Positions 10,501-17,885 of a DNA stretch of 64,000 bases are shown here, in pieces. The position numbers and the translations under genes were made by a program. The stretch is taken from positions 20,572-84,571 of the forward strand of contig CAADGG010000010.1 in assembly GCA_900696485.1 (NCBI GenBank), read 5' to 3'. This stretch comes from an uncultured Pseudomonadota bacterium (GTDB lineage: Bacteria; Myxococcota_A; UBA9160; PR03). Position 1 is the stretch's first letter. Each line of letters begins with the position of its first letter. The notes under the pieces were generated by a model. It was not told where the DNA came from. It worked only from the letters and a program-made list of their open reading frames with translations, and ran no database searches.

Positions 10501-13280
10501 GGCAGCTCATGCGCGCCCATGAGTACTGGCGGATGAAACGGCTGGCCGTCGATCTGGTGATCCTGAACGAACGGCCACCCTCCTACAGCTCCGATCTCCA
10601 GTCCGCCCTCGAGTCGGTGCTGCGAGTGCACCCGCAACACGATGGAGAGCCCGCGCGTGGTAGCGTCTTCGTCTTGCGAGCCGAACGGGTCCCGATCGAG
10701 GTCCGGAACCTGCTCCAGACCGTGGCACGAGCGGTTCTCCTCAGTCGCCGCGGGAGCCTGGCGGAACAGGTCCGACGTCTCGACGCCGCGCCGCCCACGC
10801 CCGCACGCCGAGCGCCGAGCGCGCCGCCTGACCGACCGTGGGCGTCGGCAGTCCCGAGACCCGAGCTCGAGTTCTTCAACGGTCTCGGCGGCTTCGCCGC
10901 CGAGGGACGCGAATATGTGACGTTCCTCGGCGAGGGACAGTGGACACCGGCGCCGTGGCTCAATGTGGTCGCCAATCCGTGCTTCGGCTTCCAGGTCTCG
11001 GCCGAAGGCGCTGGCTTCACCTGGTCGCAGAACAGTCGCGAGAACCAGCTGACGCCATGGTCGAACGACCCCATCGGCGACGCGCCGGGCGAGGTGCTCT
11101 TCGTCCGCGACGAGGATGACGGTGCGACGTTCGGCCCGACGGCCCTGCCGATCCGCGAGGAAAGCGAGCCCTATGTCGCCCGCTACGGGCAGGGCTATAC
11201 GCGCTTCGAGCATCGCTCTCACGGACTCTCGCTCGAGCTCCTGCAGTACGTGCCGCTCGAAGATCCGATCAAGATCTCGCGCCTCTCGATCGTGAATCAT
11301 TCGGGCCGCAGGCGCCGCCTCTCGGTCACCGCCTATGTGGAGTGGGTGCTCGCCGCGACCCGCGGCGCCTCGGCTCCCTTCGTGGTGACGGAGATGGACG
11401 CCGAGACCGGCGCCCTGTTCGCGCGCAATCCTTGGCGAACCGAGTTCGCGCAGCGCGTGGCCTTCGTCGACCTCGCGGGTCGCCAGACCTCCTGGACGGG
11501 CGACCGGAGCGAGTTCGTCGGCCGCAACGGCACGCTCGACCATCCCGCGGCCTTCATGGACGGAGCCCCGCTGTCGAACCGGGTCGGAGCTGGACTCGAC
11601 CCGTGCGGAGCGCTCCAGACGCGGCTCGAACTCGGGCCGAGCGAGCGCGTCGAGGTCGTCTTCTTCCTCGGAGAAACCGCGTCGAAAGAGGACGCGCGTG
11701 CGCTGATCGCACGCTACCGCAACGCCGATCTGGAGCGTGTCCTCGGCACGGTGACACGGCACTGGGACGAGCTCCTCGGCACGGTCCAGGTGAAGACACC
11801 GGACCGGTCGATGGACATCCTGCTCAATCGCTGGCTGCTCTATCAGACCCTCGTCTGCCGGGTGTGGGCCCGCTCGGGGTTCTATCAGGCGAGCGGCGCC
11901 TATGGCTTCCGGGACCAGCTCCAAGACGGGATGGCGCTCGTCGTCGGGCGGCGGCAGGAAGTGCGCGAGCACCTGCTGCGGGCCGCTGCGCGCCAGTTCC
12001 GCGAGGGCGACGTGCAGCATTGGTGGCTGCCCTCCTCGGGCCTGGGCGTCCGGACGCGCATCTCCGACGACCGCGTCTGGCTTCCCTACACCGTCGCGCA
12101 CTACCTGGACGTGACGGAGGATCGTGCGGTCCTCGACGAGGGGATCCCGTTCCTCGAAGGGCCCGCGCTCCACGAGAACGAAGCCGAAGCGTTCTTCCAG
12201 CCGATGATCGCCGAGGAGGAGGGCAGCCTCTTCGAGCACTGCGCCCGCGCACTCGACACGAGTCTCGGCGTCGGCGCTCGCGGTCTGCCGCGGATCGGCA
12301 CTGGCGATTGGAACGATGGCATGAACCGAGTCGGCGAAGGCGGCCAGGGCGAGAGCGTCTGGCTCGGCTGGTTCCTGCACGCGACCCTCATGGCTTTCGC
12401 ACCGCTCGCGGAGCGGCGCGGCGAGGTCGATCGGGCCGCGCGCTGGCGAACCCATGCGGCCAACCTGGTGCAGGCGCTCGAGCGCGAAGCGTGGGACGGA
12501 GACTGGTATCGACGCGCCTGGTTCGACGACGGAACCCCGCTCGGTTCGGCCGACAGCGAGGAGTGCCGGATCGATTCGATCGCCCAGTCGTGGGCGGTCC
12601 TCTCCGGAGCGGCGGACCCGGCGCGCAGTGCGAGCGCGATGGCCGCCGTCGAGGAACATCTCGTCCGACGAGGCGACGGCTTGATCGTCCTCTTCACCCC
12701 GCCGTTCGACCGCTCCCCGGTCGACCCGGGCTACATCAAGGGCTACCCGCCCGGCATCCGCGAGAACGGAGGCCAGTACACCCACGCGGCGCTGTGGTCC
12801 GTGCTCGCCTTCGCCATGCTCGGCGACGGAGACAAGGTCGGTGAGCTGTTCTCGATCCTGAACCCCATCAACTGTGCGAGCACACGCGCCGCCACGCATC
12901 GCTACAAGGTGGAGCCCTTCGTCGCGTGCGCCGACGTCTACTCAGAGCCTCCGCACGTGGGTCGCGGCGGCTGGACCTGGTACACCGGCTCGGCCGGCTG
13001 GATGCACCGCGTGGGTCTCGAACGAATCCTCGGCTTCCGCTTGCGCGGCACCGAGCTCCTGCTCGACCCCTGCATCCCGCGCGCGTGGCCCGGCTTCGAA
13101 ATCCAGTTTCGCTATCACTCCGCGTCCTACGACATCGACGTCGAGAACCCGCGCGGCGTGAGCCGGGGTGTGATCCATCTCGAACTCGACGGCAAGACAC
13201 TGCCGGCGGGAACGGGATCGATCCTGCTCGCGGACGACGGCGCCGCCCATCGCGTGCGTGTGGTGCTCGGGCCCGGCTGA
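4539..13280 (+). CDS. ndvB: cyclic beta-1,2-glucan synthase (NdvB/Cgs type)
   Basis: This giant 2913-residue membrane enzyme is slightly longer than the roughly 2830-residue Cgs proteins. Order of parts: N-terminal cytosolic region; membrane segments around residues 415-470; a GT84 glycosyltransferase domain with DADTRLP (about 633) and a processive QxxRW motif (QHRWARGDW, about 780); further membrane helices (about 825-1000); a glycoamylase-like domain (SVDSGNLAGHL, about 1125); and tandem GH94 glycoside-phosphorylase-like modules whose acid Asp lies in GTGDWNDGMNRVG (about 2587). Such enzymes make, elongate and cyclise periplasmic beta-1,2-glucans from UDP-glucose and trim the chain. The start is GTG at 4539 behind a GAGGGG. 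The signalling operon just upstream may regulate it, but that is inference from position. Confidence 0.93.
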   Translation: MGLLKSLRLRPLGGSPKFLRQIEAPIRAELFSVERLEQHAASLAAAQSTVSGKGRPLVARVRDNGRVLLDAYRAVVEAIDDDRAIVPAAEWLVDNFHVVEEQIRTIQADLPRGFYRQLPKLEAGPLAGYPRVFGLAWAFVAHSDSLFEPEPLRRFIDAYQRVDALTIGELWAVAITLRIVLVENVRRAAERIVIDREACAEADLVADRLLGAGNREPEVAATVLRRFEQAPLSAAFAVQLVQRLRDQDPAVTPALQWLDERLAVQGTTADEIVRSEHQSQGAMNVTVRNAITSMRLLSAFDWVEFFESVSLVDATLRAGSDFAEMDFATRDRYRNAIEELARWARKPELAIARLTLEATRRVAGGAGDDGKLPPRERDPGFHLIANGRRAFERELRCRVPLSRRLRRVEPRRGIVVYCGVIAALGAVILSLALLAAAQHGAPSSTLWLLALLAVIPATDAAVALGNHGITRWFGPDPLPGLALRQGVPRELRTIVVVPTLLTTHAALDEQLERLEVHHLASPDGDLRYALLSDWIDSASESAPGDEELLAAAVSGMEALNRRHGPAPDGERFLLLHRRRVWNAGEEMWMGWERKRGKLHELNRLLRGADDTSFVTVGGRPPCVPDGVRYVITLDADTRLPREAAQRLVGKIAHPLNRARFDARSGRVVEGYAVLQPRVTPSLPIGREGSIFQRVFSGPGGIDPYAAAVSDVYQDLFGEGSYSGKGIYEVDTFEAALAGWIPENTLLSHDLLEGIFARAGLVSDLEVVEEFPSRYDVAAVRQHRWARGDWQLLPWIFGRRRAMSGDRIRTTIPWLGRLKMFDNLRRTLSAPALFGTLCGAFLLPSIPAGLIGLWVLGTIALPSLLPLPAGIVPRRRGISKRSHLRSLVADSVLALAQIFFRVAFLAHQAWLMGDAIVRTLVRLFVTRRRMLEWVTAAQAARGERLDLGGFYRRMAGGVALAVSVVILIGSIAPDSLALAAPWLALWLAAPALALWSSRPPLISGPRVVSAADAAVLRQVARRTWRFFETFVTPEDHALAPDNFQEDPNPVLATRTSPTNLGLYLLSVIAARDFGWIGTCEAVDRIGATLETMEGLERFRGHFYNWYDTRDLHPLDPKYISSVDSGNLAGHLIALASALRQRVGQPGVDPGWRAGVGDALVLMREALHSVADDLGTETVSRKQLEEALDALALSLEAPAGTSAATPAGVLARLAALAKHADTVIDIAKTLSAEHDAAADLLACARAIRATIQSHERDLDTLMPWVRFLSGDAALAAKLEPLRDASPSLADLPDWCELALTGLAGQDGPDGLPDALEHSARAARALERRLSLLAEHATSLFAAMDFRFLYDPARQLLSLGYRVADDALDPSCYDLLASEARLASFLAIAKGDVPVKHWFRLGRALTPVDRGSALISWSGSMFEYLMPSLVMRVPVGSLLDRTSRLIVRRQIEYGAELDVPWGISESAYNARDLEFTYQYSNFGVPGLGLQRGLSEDVVIAPYATGLAAMVDPAAAARNFTRLAAVGGTGRYGWYEALDYTATRRPVGEPVAIVRAYMAHHQGMTLVAIANALHDGAMRARFHADPLIQASELLLQERTPRDIAVSRPRAEEVRAAPQVRELGLPLRRHFKTPHGATPRTHLLSNGDYAVMVTTAGSGFSRWRDLAVTRWREDVTCDAWGSYVFLRDVHSGRVWSAGHQPSGVEADEYEVSFCEDRVEFVRRDGTILTTLEVAVSPEDDAEVRRVSIANLGARTREIELTSYSEVVLAPAASDTSHPAFSKLFVQTEFVAGVGALLATRRPRSPDEVRVWAAHLAVVEGEAVGGVQFETDRARFLGRGRTIRTPMSVLDARPLSDTVGTVLDPIFSLRRRVRVPPGGTARIAFWTMVAPSRSDALDLADKHRDATAFERAATLSWTQAQVQLHHLGIEPDEALLFQRLANHVLYSDPKLRPSSEVQKRGEGGPSALWPHGISGDLPIVLVRIDEAADVEIVRQLMRAHEYWRMKRLAVDLVILNERPPSYSSDLQSALESVLRVHPQHDGEPARGSVFVLRAERVPIEVRNLLQTVARAVLLSRRGSLAEQVRRLDAAPPTPARRAPSAPPDRPWASAVPRPELEFFNGLGGFAAEGREYVTFLGEGQWTPAPWLNVVANPCFGFQVSAEGAGFTWSQNSRENQLTPWSNDPIGDAPGEVLFVRDEDDGATFGPTALPIREESEPYVARYGQGYTRFEHRSHGLSLELLQYVPLEDPIKISRLSIVNHSGRRRRLSVTAYVEWVLAATRGASAPFVVTEMDAETGALFARNPWRTEFAQRVAFVDLAGRQTSWTGDRSEFVGRNGTLDHPAAFMDGAPLSNRVGAGLDPCGALQTRLELGPSERVEVVFFLGETASKEDARALIARYRNADLERVLGTVTRHWDELLGTVQVKTPDRSMDILLNRWLLYQTLVCRVWARSGFYQASGAYGFRDQLQDGMALVVGRRQEVREHLLRAAARQFREGDVQHWWLPSSGLGVRTRISDDRVWLPYTVAHYLDVTEDRAVLDEGIPFLEGPALHENEAEAFFQPMIAEEEGSLFEHCARALDTSLGVGARGLPRIGTGDWNDGMNRVGEGGQGESVWLGWFLHATLMAFAPLAERRGEVDRAARWRTHAANLVQALEREAWDGDWYRRAWFDDGTPLGSADSEECRIDSIAQSWAVLSGAADPARSASAMAAVEEHLVRRGDGLIVLFTPPFDRSPVDPGYIKGYPPGIRENGGQYTHAALWSVLAFAMLGDGDKVGELFSILNPINCASTRAATHRYKVEPFVACADVYSEPPHVGRGGWTWYTGSAGWMHRVGLERILGFRLRGTELLLDPCIPRAWPGFEIQFRYHSASYDIDVENPRGVSRGVIHLELDGKTLPAGTGSILLADDGAAHRVRVVLGPG

Positions 13281-13400
13281 CCCGGGAGTGCCTTCTGTTC
13301 GCGCAGTCTTGCCCTTGGTGGCGGAGCGACGCCTCTCGGATCCCGCGCCGCCGCAACCCCTACAGCATCCGGTCCTGCCGGGTCGCGGTCGCGAGGCGCT

Positions 13401-13928
13401 CTAGAAAGGCTTGGTGATCGCCAGGAAGAACATCGTCGGGACGAGGATCATGACGATCGGCTCGGTGATGCGAAGGAAGCGCCAATGCCAGTCCATCGCC
13501 TGCTCGAGTCGCTCGGCGGTGTCGCTGGCGCGGACCCGGGCCTTGTTCCCGCCGAGATGGGACAGATAGATGTCGAAGGCTTCCATCGGGAGGATGATCA
13601 GCACGCCGATCCACGCCTTCGCGGTGAGGAAGCTCCAGCGGGCCAGGTCCACTTGGAGGACCCAGAGCATCAGGCCGGCCGTGAGCACCAGCAGCACGAA
13701 GGCGTAGTGCTCGAGCGAGGCGCCGCGGTCGAAGCGGTCCATGAAATCGTCGCGGCGCGCTCTCCGTGAAGCGTCTTCCGGATGTCTGCGGGCGGATCGC
13801 AGGATCGGCTTCAGGTACCAGGCCCAGGCGACCGAGGTGCTGAAGCTCCAGATCGCGGCCGCCAGCACGTGGACGAACTTGATGTGGAGATAGAAGGGCG
13901 CGATCGCTGCCCGCAGCTCCTCGCTCAT
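13401..13928 (-). CDS. polytopic membrane protein of unknown function
   Basis: This 175-residue protein has about four membrane segments: IKFVHVLAAAIWSFSTSVAW, HYAFVLLVLTAGLMLWVLQ, AWIGVLIILPMEAFDIYL and PIVMILVPTMFFLAITKPF. An early His in the first helix (LHIKFVHVLAAAIW) and another His-containing segment recall small haem-binding or copper-resistance-like membrane proteins, such as DUF2269-like ones, but I cannot assign a family. It is convergent with the glucan synthase gene and divergent from the phospholipase D gene, so it appears to be a single-gene unit. Confidence 0.75.
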   Translation of the reverse strand: MSEELRAAIAPFYLHIKFVHVLAAAIWSFSTSVAWAWYLKPILRSARRHPEDASRRARRDDFMDRFDRGASLEHYAFVLLVLTAGLMLWVLQVDLARWSFLTAKAWIGVLIILPMEAFDIYLSHLGGNKARVRASDTAERLEQAMDWHWRFLRITEPIVMILVPTMFFLAITKPF

Positions 13929-14028
13929 CGCGCGATCGGCCCGATGCGCGGACTCGAGAAGGCGCGATGGATGCGCCGCGTGACCTCGGGAGCCTGCATG
14001 GTTTCAGCACCCCTCTCCGGTCCCGGCA

Positions 14029-14103
14029 TGCCGAACACGAGTCTGCCGGACATTGGTCTGCCGGACACTGGTTTGCCGGACACGGGTCTGCCGAACAGCC
14101 ATG
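14029..14103. repeat. 15-bp tandem repeat, about five units
   Basis: Units of the form TGCCGGACAYKGGTC follow each other at 14029, 14044, 14059, 14074 and 14089; the outer units are diverged (TGCCGAACA...). The array sits between two divergent genes (13928 and 14253) and so in or near both promoters. The 15-base period keeps any reading frame open, and one frame reads LPDTG-like pentapeptides, which I judge accidental. Confidence 0.85.
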
Positions 14104-14252
14104 AATCCGGGCTTGCTGGTCGGCGGATCCGGTGTCTCGTATACCAAAGCGCCACGACGACAGCCAAGCTGCAGCAGCACCGTCGTCGCGGGAGGGTGGG
14201 CGTGGACACGAGGTGGTATCCTCGTCCTTCTCGTCGCGTCGGAGAGCTCTGC

Positions 14253-15632
14253 ATGCGAGACGCCGCCCACGTTCCCTTCGTCGAATCCGGCTCCTACCCG
14301 CTGCGAAAGGGCAACACCGTGCGACCGCTGGTCGATGGTGAGCCCGCATTCCGGCGCATCTGCGAGGCGGTGGAGGCGGCGCGGCGCAGTATCTGGGTGA
14401 CGGTCGCCTTCGTCGATCCGGGGTTCGAGATGCCCGATGGACGCGGGAGCTTCTTCGACGTCCTCGACCGCGCGCACGCGCGCGGTCTCGACGTGCGGGT
14501 CCTCTTCTGGCGTCACCGTCTGCTGGCGCGGTTCCGTCCCGAGTCGCATTTCGCCGGCACCGAGGCGGACCTGCGCCTCCTGCGCGAACGGAACACGCGC
14601 TGGCACGCGCGCTGGGACCAGGCGCACGAGAACGATTGCCAGCACCAGAAGAGCTGGATCGTCGACGCGGGGGAGGCAGGGGAGGCGGCCTTCGTCGGCG
14701 GCATCAACCTGGCGCGCAAGTCGATGGTGCCACCCGGCCACCCGGCGACACCAGCCGGCAGCACCCACGATGTCTACGTCGAGGTGCGCGGCCCGGCCGC
14801 GACCGACGTGCACCACAACTTCGTGCAGCGTTGGAACGAGGCGAGCGACCGGGCCGAGCCGGATGGCTGCTGGCCCGATGCGCGCGTGCAGACCCCGCTC
14901 ACCTTCCCGTGTGTCGCGAGCCCGCCGGTGGGCGAGGTGCCGGTGCAGATCCAGCGCACGGTGCGCCGCGAGCGCTATCGCGACAACTCCCCGGCGCCGG
15001 GCGGCGTGCCCTTCGACATCGCGGGCGGCGAGTTCTCGGTCGCGAACCAGTATCGGCGCGCGATCGAGGCGGCGCGTCGTACCCTCTACGTCGAGGACCA
15101 GGCGATCGCCTCGGCCGAGATCGTCGAGCGTCTGCACGAGGCGCTCTCGCGCGGCGTCGACGTGGTCTTCCTGGCGCCCGCCGAACCACATCCCGACATG
15201 GCCGCGGCGCGCCTGAAAGGGGCGTCGCAGGATTTCATCGACTCGCTTGCCGCCCTCGCTCACCACGAGCATTTCCTGCTGGCGGGACTCGTTGCGAACG
15301 TGCCTGGCGGCGGCCACCAGGCCATCTACGTGCACGCCAAGATCGCGCTGGTCGACGACGGCTGGGCGACGATCGGCTCGGCCAACGTGGCCGATCGCTC
15401 CTTCTACGGAGACACCGAGCTGAACGCCTCGTTCTGGCACGAGCCCACCGTGCGTGCGCTGCGCGTCGAGCTGCTGCGCGAGCACCTCGGGCACGACACG
15501 AGCGCGCTCGATGACCGCGCGGCGCTGCAACTCTTCCGCGAGCGAGCGCGCGCGAACGCCGCTCGCTGGGCCCGGGGCGAACCTCTCGATGGCCTCGCCG
15601 TCGCCCTCGACCCGGCGCGCTACGCAAGCTGA
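14253..15632 (+). CDS. phospholipase D-family protein, cardiolipin-synthase-like
   Basis: This 459-residue protein has two HKD catalytic motifs: HQKSWIVD near residue 130 and HAKIALVDDGWATIGSAN near residue 360. Each is followed by the usual Asn/Ser-rich strand, the hallmark of PLD-superfamily phosphatidyltransferases and phospholipases. The start ATG at 14253 has GGAGAG six bases upstream; longer upstream readings cross the tandem repeat and are rejected. No N-terminal membrane helices are seen, unlike the classical cardiolipin synthases ClsA/ClsB, so it could be a soluble PLD. The stop codon lies two bases before repeat copy A. Confidence 0.9.
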   Translation: MRDAAHVPFVESGSYPLRKGNTVRPLVDGEPAFRRICEAVEAARRSIWVTVAFVDPGFEMPDGRGSFFDVLDRAHARGLDVRVLFWRHRLLARFRPESHFAGTEADLRLLRERNTRWHARWDQAHENDCQHQKSWIVDAGEAGEAAFVGGINLARKSMVPPGHPATPAGSTHDVYVEVRGPAATDVHHNFVQRWNEASDRAEPDGCWPDARVQTPLTFPCVASPPVGEVPVQIQRTVRRERYRDNSPAPGGVPFDIAGGEFSVANQYRRAIEAARRTLYVEDQAIASAEIVERLHEALSRGVDVVFLAPAEPHPDMAAARLKGASQDFIDSLAALAHHEHFLLAGLVANVPGGGHQAIYVHAKIALVDDGWATIGSANVADRSFYGDTELNASFWHEPTVRALRVELLREHLGHDTSALDDRAALQLFRERARANAARWARGEPLDGLAVALDPARYAS

Positions 15633-15633
15633 G

Positions 15634-15822
15634 AGGGTTGCCGAGAATCGGCCGCTGGCGCAGGCACACCGCCGGGCGGGAGGCGCACACCCGGAGCCGT
15701 AATCCGGAGGCGGCCGTACCAAAGCCGTACGCAGCGCCGAAGCTCGTCCGCCGAGGACATCGGCGCAGGGTGTGCGCCTCCCGCCCGTCTCCGAACATCG
15801 TCGGCCGATTCTCGGCAAGCCT
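15634..15822. repeat. 189-bp dispersed palindromic element, copy A
   Basis: This is one of three copies, each exactly 189 bases long (others at 42437 and 52564). The ends are near-perfect inverted repeats (AGGSTTGCCGAGAATCGGCC type). An inner arm GGGCGGGAGGCGCACACCC pairs perfectly with its partner. The interior carries small hairpins such as CGCCGATGTCCTCGGCG. The core reads in the opposite direction to copies B and C. The element starts one base after the phospholipase D stop codon. Confidence 0.9.
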
Positions 15823-16160
15823 GTGAGCGGCGTCCGGAAGGCACGGCGACCGAGGCGGCCCGGGAGATCGCTCGCCAACGACCGGATCCAGCGCGAATTC
15901 GCATCCCGGACCCCGGTTGCGGCTCGATCCGCGAGCGGCGCTCCGCCATACGCTCGCACACCCCTGTTCTGCAGCGACTACACGGGCACCCGCAGCCGTG
16001 CAGCGCCTCGGCCCGGACGGGCTCCGCATCGAGCTCGTCCGGGCGCCCGGCGATCTGGCCCGAGCGCCCAGCGCCCGGCGCCGGAGCCGGCCCGACACAG
16101 AAAGCGAGACACCCGCTCAAGCACTCGCGGTGTTCTGCCGAGGACCACTCCCAGGAAGAC
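15823..16160. other. intergenic region with no recognisable gene
   Basis: After repeat copy A, about 340 bases precede the membrane protein gene at 16161. I see no gene-like frame, no clear terminator and no RNA gene. A ribosome site (AGGAAG) sits just before 16161. Confidence 0.4.
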
Positions 16161-16949
16161 ATGGATGGGAGCGCAATCGGCATGATCCAAGGAGTCGCCG
16201 GGATCTGCTTTTTGACCCTCTTCGTCACCTCCCTGGTCGTGGGCGTGCGGCTGCTCATCCTGGCGCGGCGCACGCGCCAGATCTCGGAGCTGGTGCTCGG
16301 CCTCTCGTTCGTGCTGATGATGGGAATCGCATACCCGCTGATGCTCCTCGCCCGCAACGAGGAGCTGCTCGGCGTCGCGACCGCCAGCGTTCTGATGGTG
16401 GTGGGGAGCGCGGCGCTCAACGCCAGCATCTTCATGATCTTTCTCTTCACGTGGAAGGTCTTCCGGCCCGACACGGGCTGGGCGCGCGCTCTCACCTTCG
16501 GCGCCGTGCCCCTCTCCGTCCTCCACGTTTTCGCGGTGGCCTACCTGGTGACGGCACGGGGCGGCATCGGAGCGGCCCTCGCCGAAACGAGCCGCAGCGG
16601 ACTGCTCGTGCTGCTCCTCGACGGAGTCGCCTACACCTGGACGGCGGCCGAGTCGTGGCGCTACTACGGCCTGCTGAAGCGACGACTCGCTCTGGGTCTC
16701 ACGGATCCGGTGCTCTGCAACCGCTTCCTGCTGTGGGCCTCGACGGCCGGGGTGACGGTCTTCGGCATCCTCGCCAACATCGCCTTCCTGCTCGCCGACG
16801 TCGACGTGCTGCGCACGCCTTTCGCCGTACTCGTCACCGCCCTCACGGGGCTCGCCCAGGCCGCGCTGCTCTACCTGACCTTCCTGGCCCCGGCCCGCTA
16901 CACCGACGCCGTTCGCCACCGTGCGACCCGGGCGCTCCGGGAGAGCTGA
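16161..16949 (+). CDS. seven-helix-like membrane protein, paralogue of the one at 62143
   Basis: This 262-residue protein has about seven hydrophobic helices. The first is GICFLTLFVTSLVVGVRLLILA, followed by an Arg-rich turn ARRTRQISELVLGLSF. A late conserved block reads ESWRYYGLLKRRLALGLTDP then RFLLWAS. The same layout and blocks occur in the protein encoded at 62143-62886, so the two are paralogues of a family I cannot name. The start ATG has AGGAAG five bases upstream. It is alone on its transcript as far as can be seen. Confidence 0.8.
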   Translation: MDGSAIGMIQGVAGICFLTLFVTSLVVGVRLLILARRTRQISELVLGLSFVLMMGIAYPLMLLARNEELLGVATASVLMVVGSAALNASIFMIFLFTWKVFRPDTGWARALTFGAVPLSVLHVFAVAYLVTARGGIGAALAETSRSGLLVLLLDGVAYTWTAAESWRYYGLLKRRLALGLTDPVLCNRFLLWASTAGVTVFGILANIAFLLADVDVLRTPFAVLVTALTGLAQAALLYLTFLAPARYTDAVRHRATRALRES

Positions 16950-17257
16950 CCAGGGCCGCTTCCGCCGCCTTCGAGCACGTCTGCCGAGGCCTCGAGGAGA
17001 GGACCTCTCTCGACTGTCGACGGTCACCTGAAAACGCAGAAATCGGAACGGCTCGCCGGTCGCTCGCGCCGGTTCGTGGTGTCGAGCGGCCGCTCGCTTC
17101 GTTCTTCCTCACAAAACAGAAGGGCCCGAAGGGCCCGCGGCCGCAGACCGAGTCCAGCGCGGCTTCGTGGCGGAGTTGGCTCTCGCCCGGGAGCACGACC
17201 GCATCCCCATCCAGGCCCAGCTCGCCTCCGCCCGGCCAAGGGTCTTGCGCCGTGTGT
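16950..17257. other. intergenic region upstream of the tetR gene
   Basis: No gene is supported here. A small GC hairpin (AGGGCCCGAAGGGCCC) lies around 17122-17140 and could act as a weak transcription end for the upstream membrane protein gene. The promoter-proximal part leads into the tetR operator-like palindromes. Confidence 0.4.
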
Positions 17258-17283
17258 TATCGACGATACTGTCGATATCGACA
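17258..17283. promoter_or_regulatory. candidate TetR operator: overlapping palindromes
   Basis: Two overlapping inverted repeats lie 23-49 bases before the tetR start: TATCGAC-N6-GTCGATA (17258-17277) and a perfect 14-base palindrome TGTCGATATCGACA (17270-17283). TetR-family repressors commonly bind such sites in their own promoter, so autoregulation of the tetR-methyltransferase-hgcAB-like operon is likely. This is inference from position and symmetry. Confidence 0.6.
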
Positions 17284-17306
17284 TCAGTGACGACCAAGGA
17301 GGTCCG

Positions 17307-17885
17307 ATGCCCAAGCAGGTCGACGCCGCCGCCCAGCGCAGCGAGATCCGGCGCGCGGCGCGGCGGGTATTCGCGCGCCACGGCGTGCCGGGTACCGGCC
17401 TGGGCCACGTGGCGCGCGCGGCAGGGATGGGCCGCTCGAGCCTCTACCACTACTACGCCGACAAGGACGCCCTGCTCCACGACCTGGTGGCCGAGACCCT
17501 GGCGGGCGAGCGCGCGTTGTTCCACGCCTGCCTCCGCAGCGAGGGCAGCGTGCTCGACCGGGTGCAGCGCCTGACCGACGGCTGCGTGGCGCTCTTCGAA
17601 GACTGGGCCTCGCTGGGCCGGCTGTTCATCGACCTGCGCCTGCGCGACGCCGCGCGCTTCCGGCGCTTCTTCCGCGAGATCCGCGGCGAGTTCGCCGACG
17701 TCCTGCGCGAGGGCCAGCGGCGCGGCGAGGTCGCGGCGGAACTCGACCCCGTGCTGGCCGGGGCGACGCTGATCGGCGCCATCGACGGGCTGCTGATCCA
17801 GCACTTCCTGGACAGCAAAGCCCTCGATCCCGACGCCCTGCGCCGCGAGCTGCGGCGCATCGCCGCGGCGGCGCTGGCGCCATGA
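17307..17885 (+). CDS. TetR-family transcriptional repressor
   Basis: This 192-residue regulator has the TetR DNA-binding fold at the N-terminus (RSEIRRAARRVFARHGV ... LGHVARAAGMGRSSLYHYYADKDALLHDLV, about residues 10-60) and an all-helical ligand-binding C-terminal part. The ATG at 17307 follows a strong AAGGAGG at 17296. Its stop overlaps the methyltransferase start (ATGA at 17882), so the genes are coupled and the repressor probably controls the methyltransferase and HgcAB-like fusion. The ligand is unknown. Confidence 0.92.
   Translation: MPKQVDAAAQRSEIRRAARRVFARHGVPGTGLGHVARAAGMGRSSLYHYYADKDALLHDLVAETLAGERALFHACLRSEGSVLDRVQRLTDGCVALFEDWASLGRLFIDLRLRDAARFRRFFREIRGEFADVLREGQRRGEVAAELDPVLAGATLIGAIDGLLIQHFLDSKALDPDALRRELRRIAAAALAP

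Noticed and set aside
9933..12899. Long minus-strand open frame of nearly 1000 codons
   Set aside because: It is antisense to the clearly coding glucan synthase gene and has no protein-like domains; GC-rich codon structure keeps it open.
14029..14103. LPDTG-like peptides in one frame, resembling sortase motifs
   Set aside because: They come from the 15-bp repeat in an upstream extension with no ribosome site; the phospholipase D start at 14253 has one.
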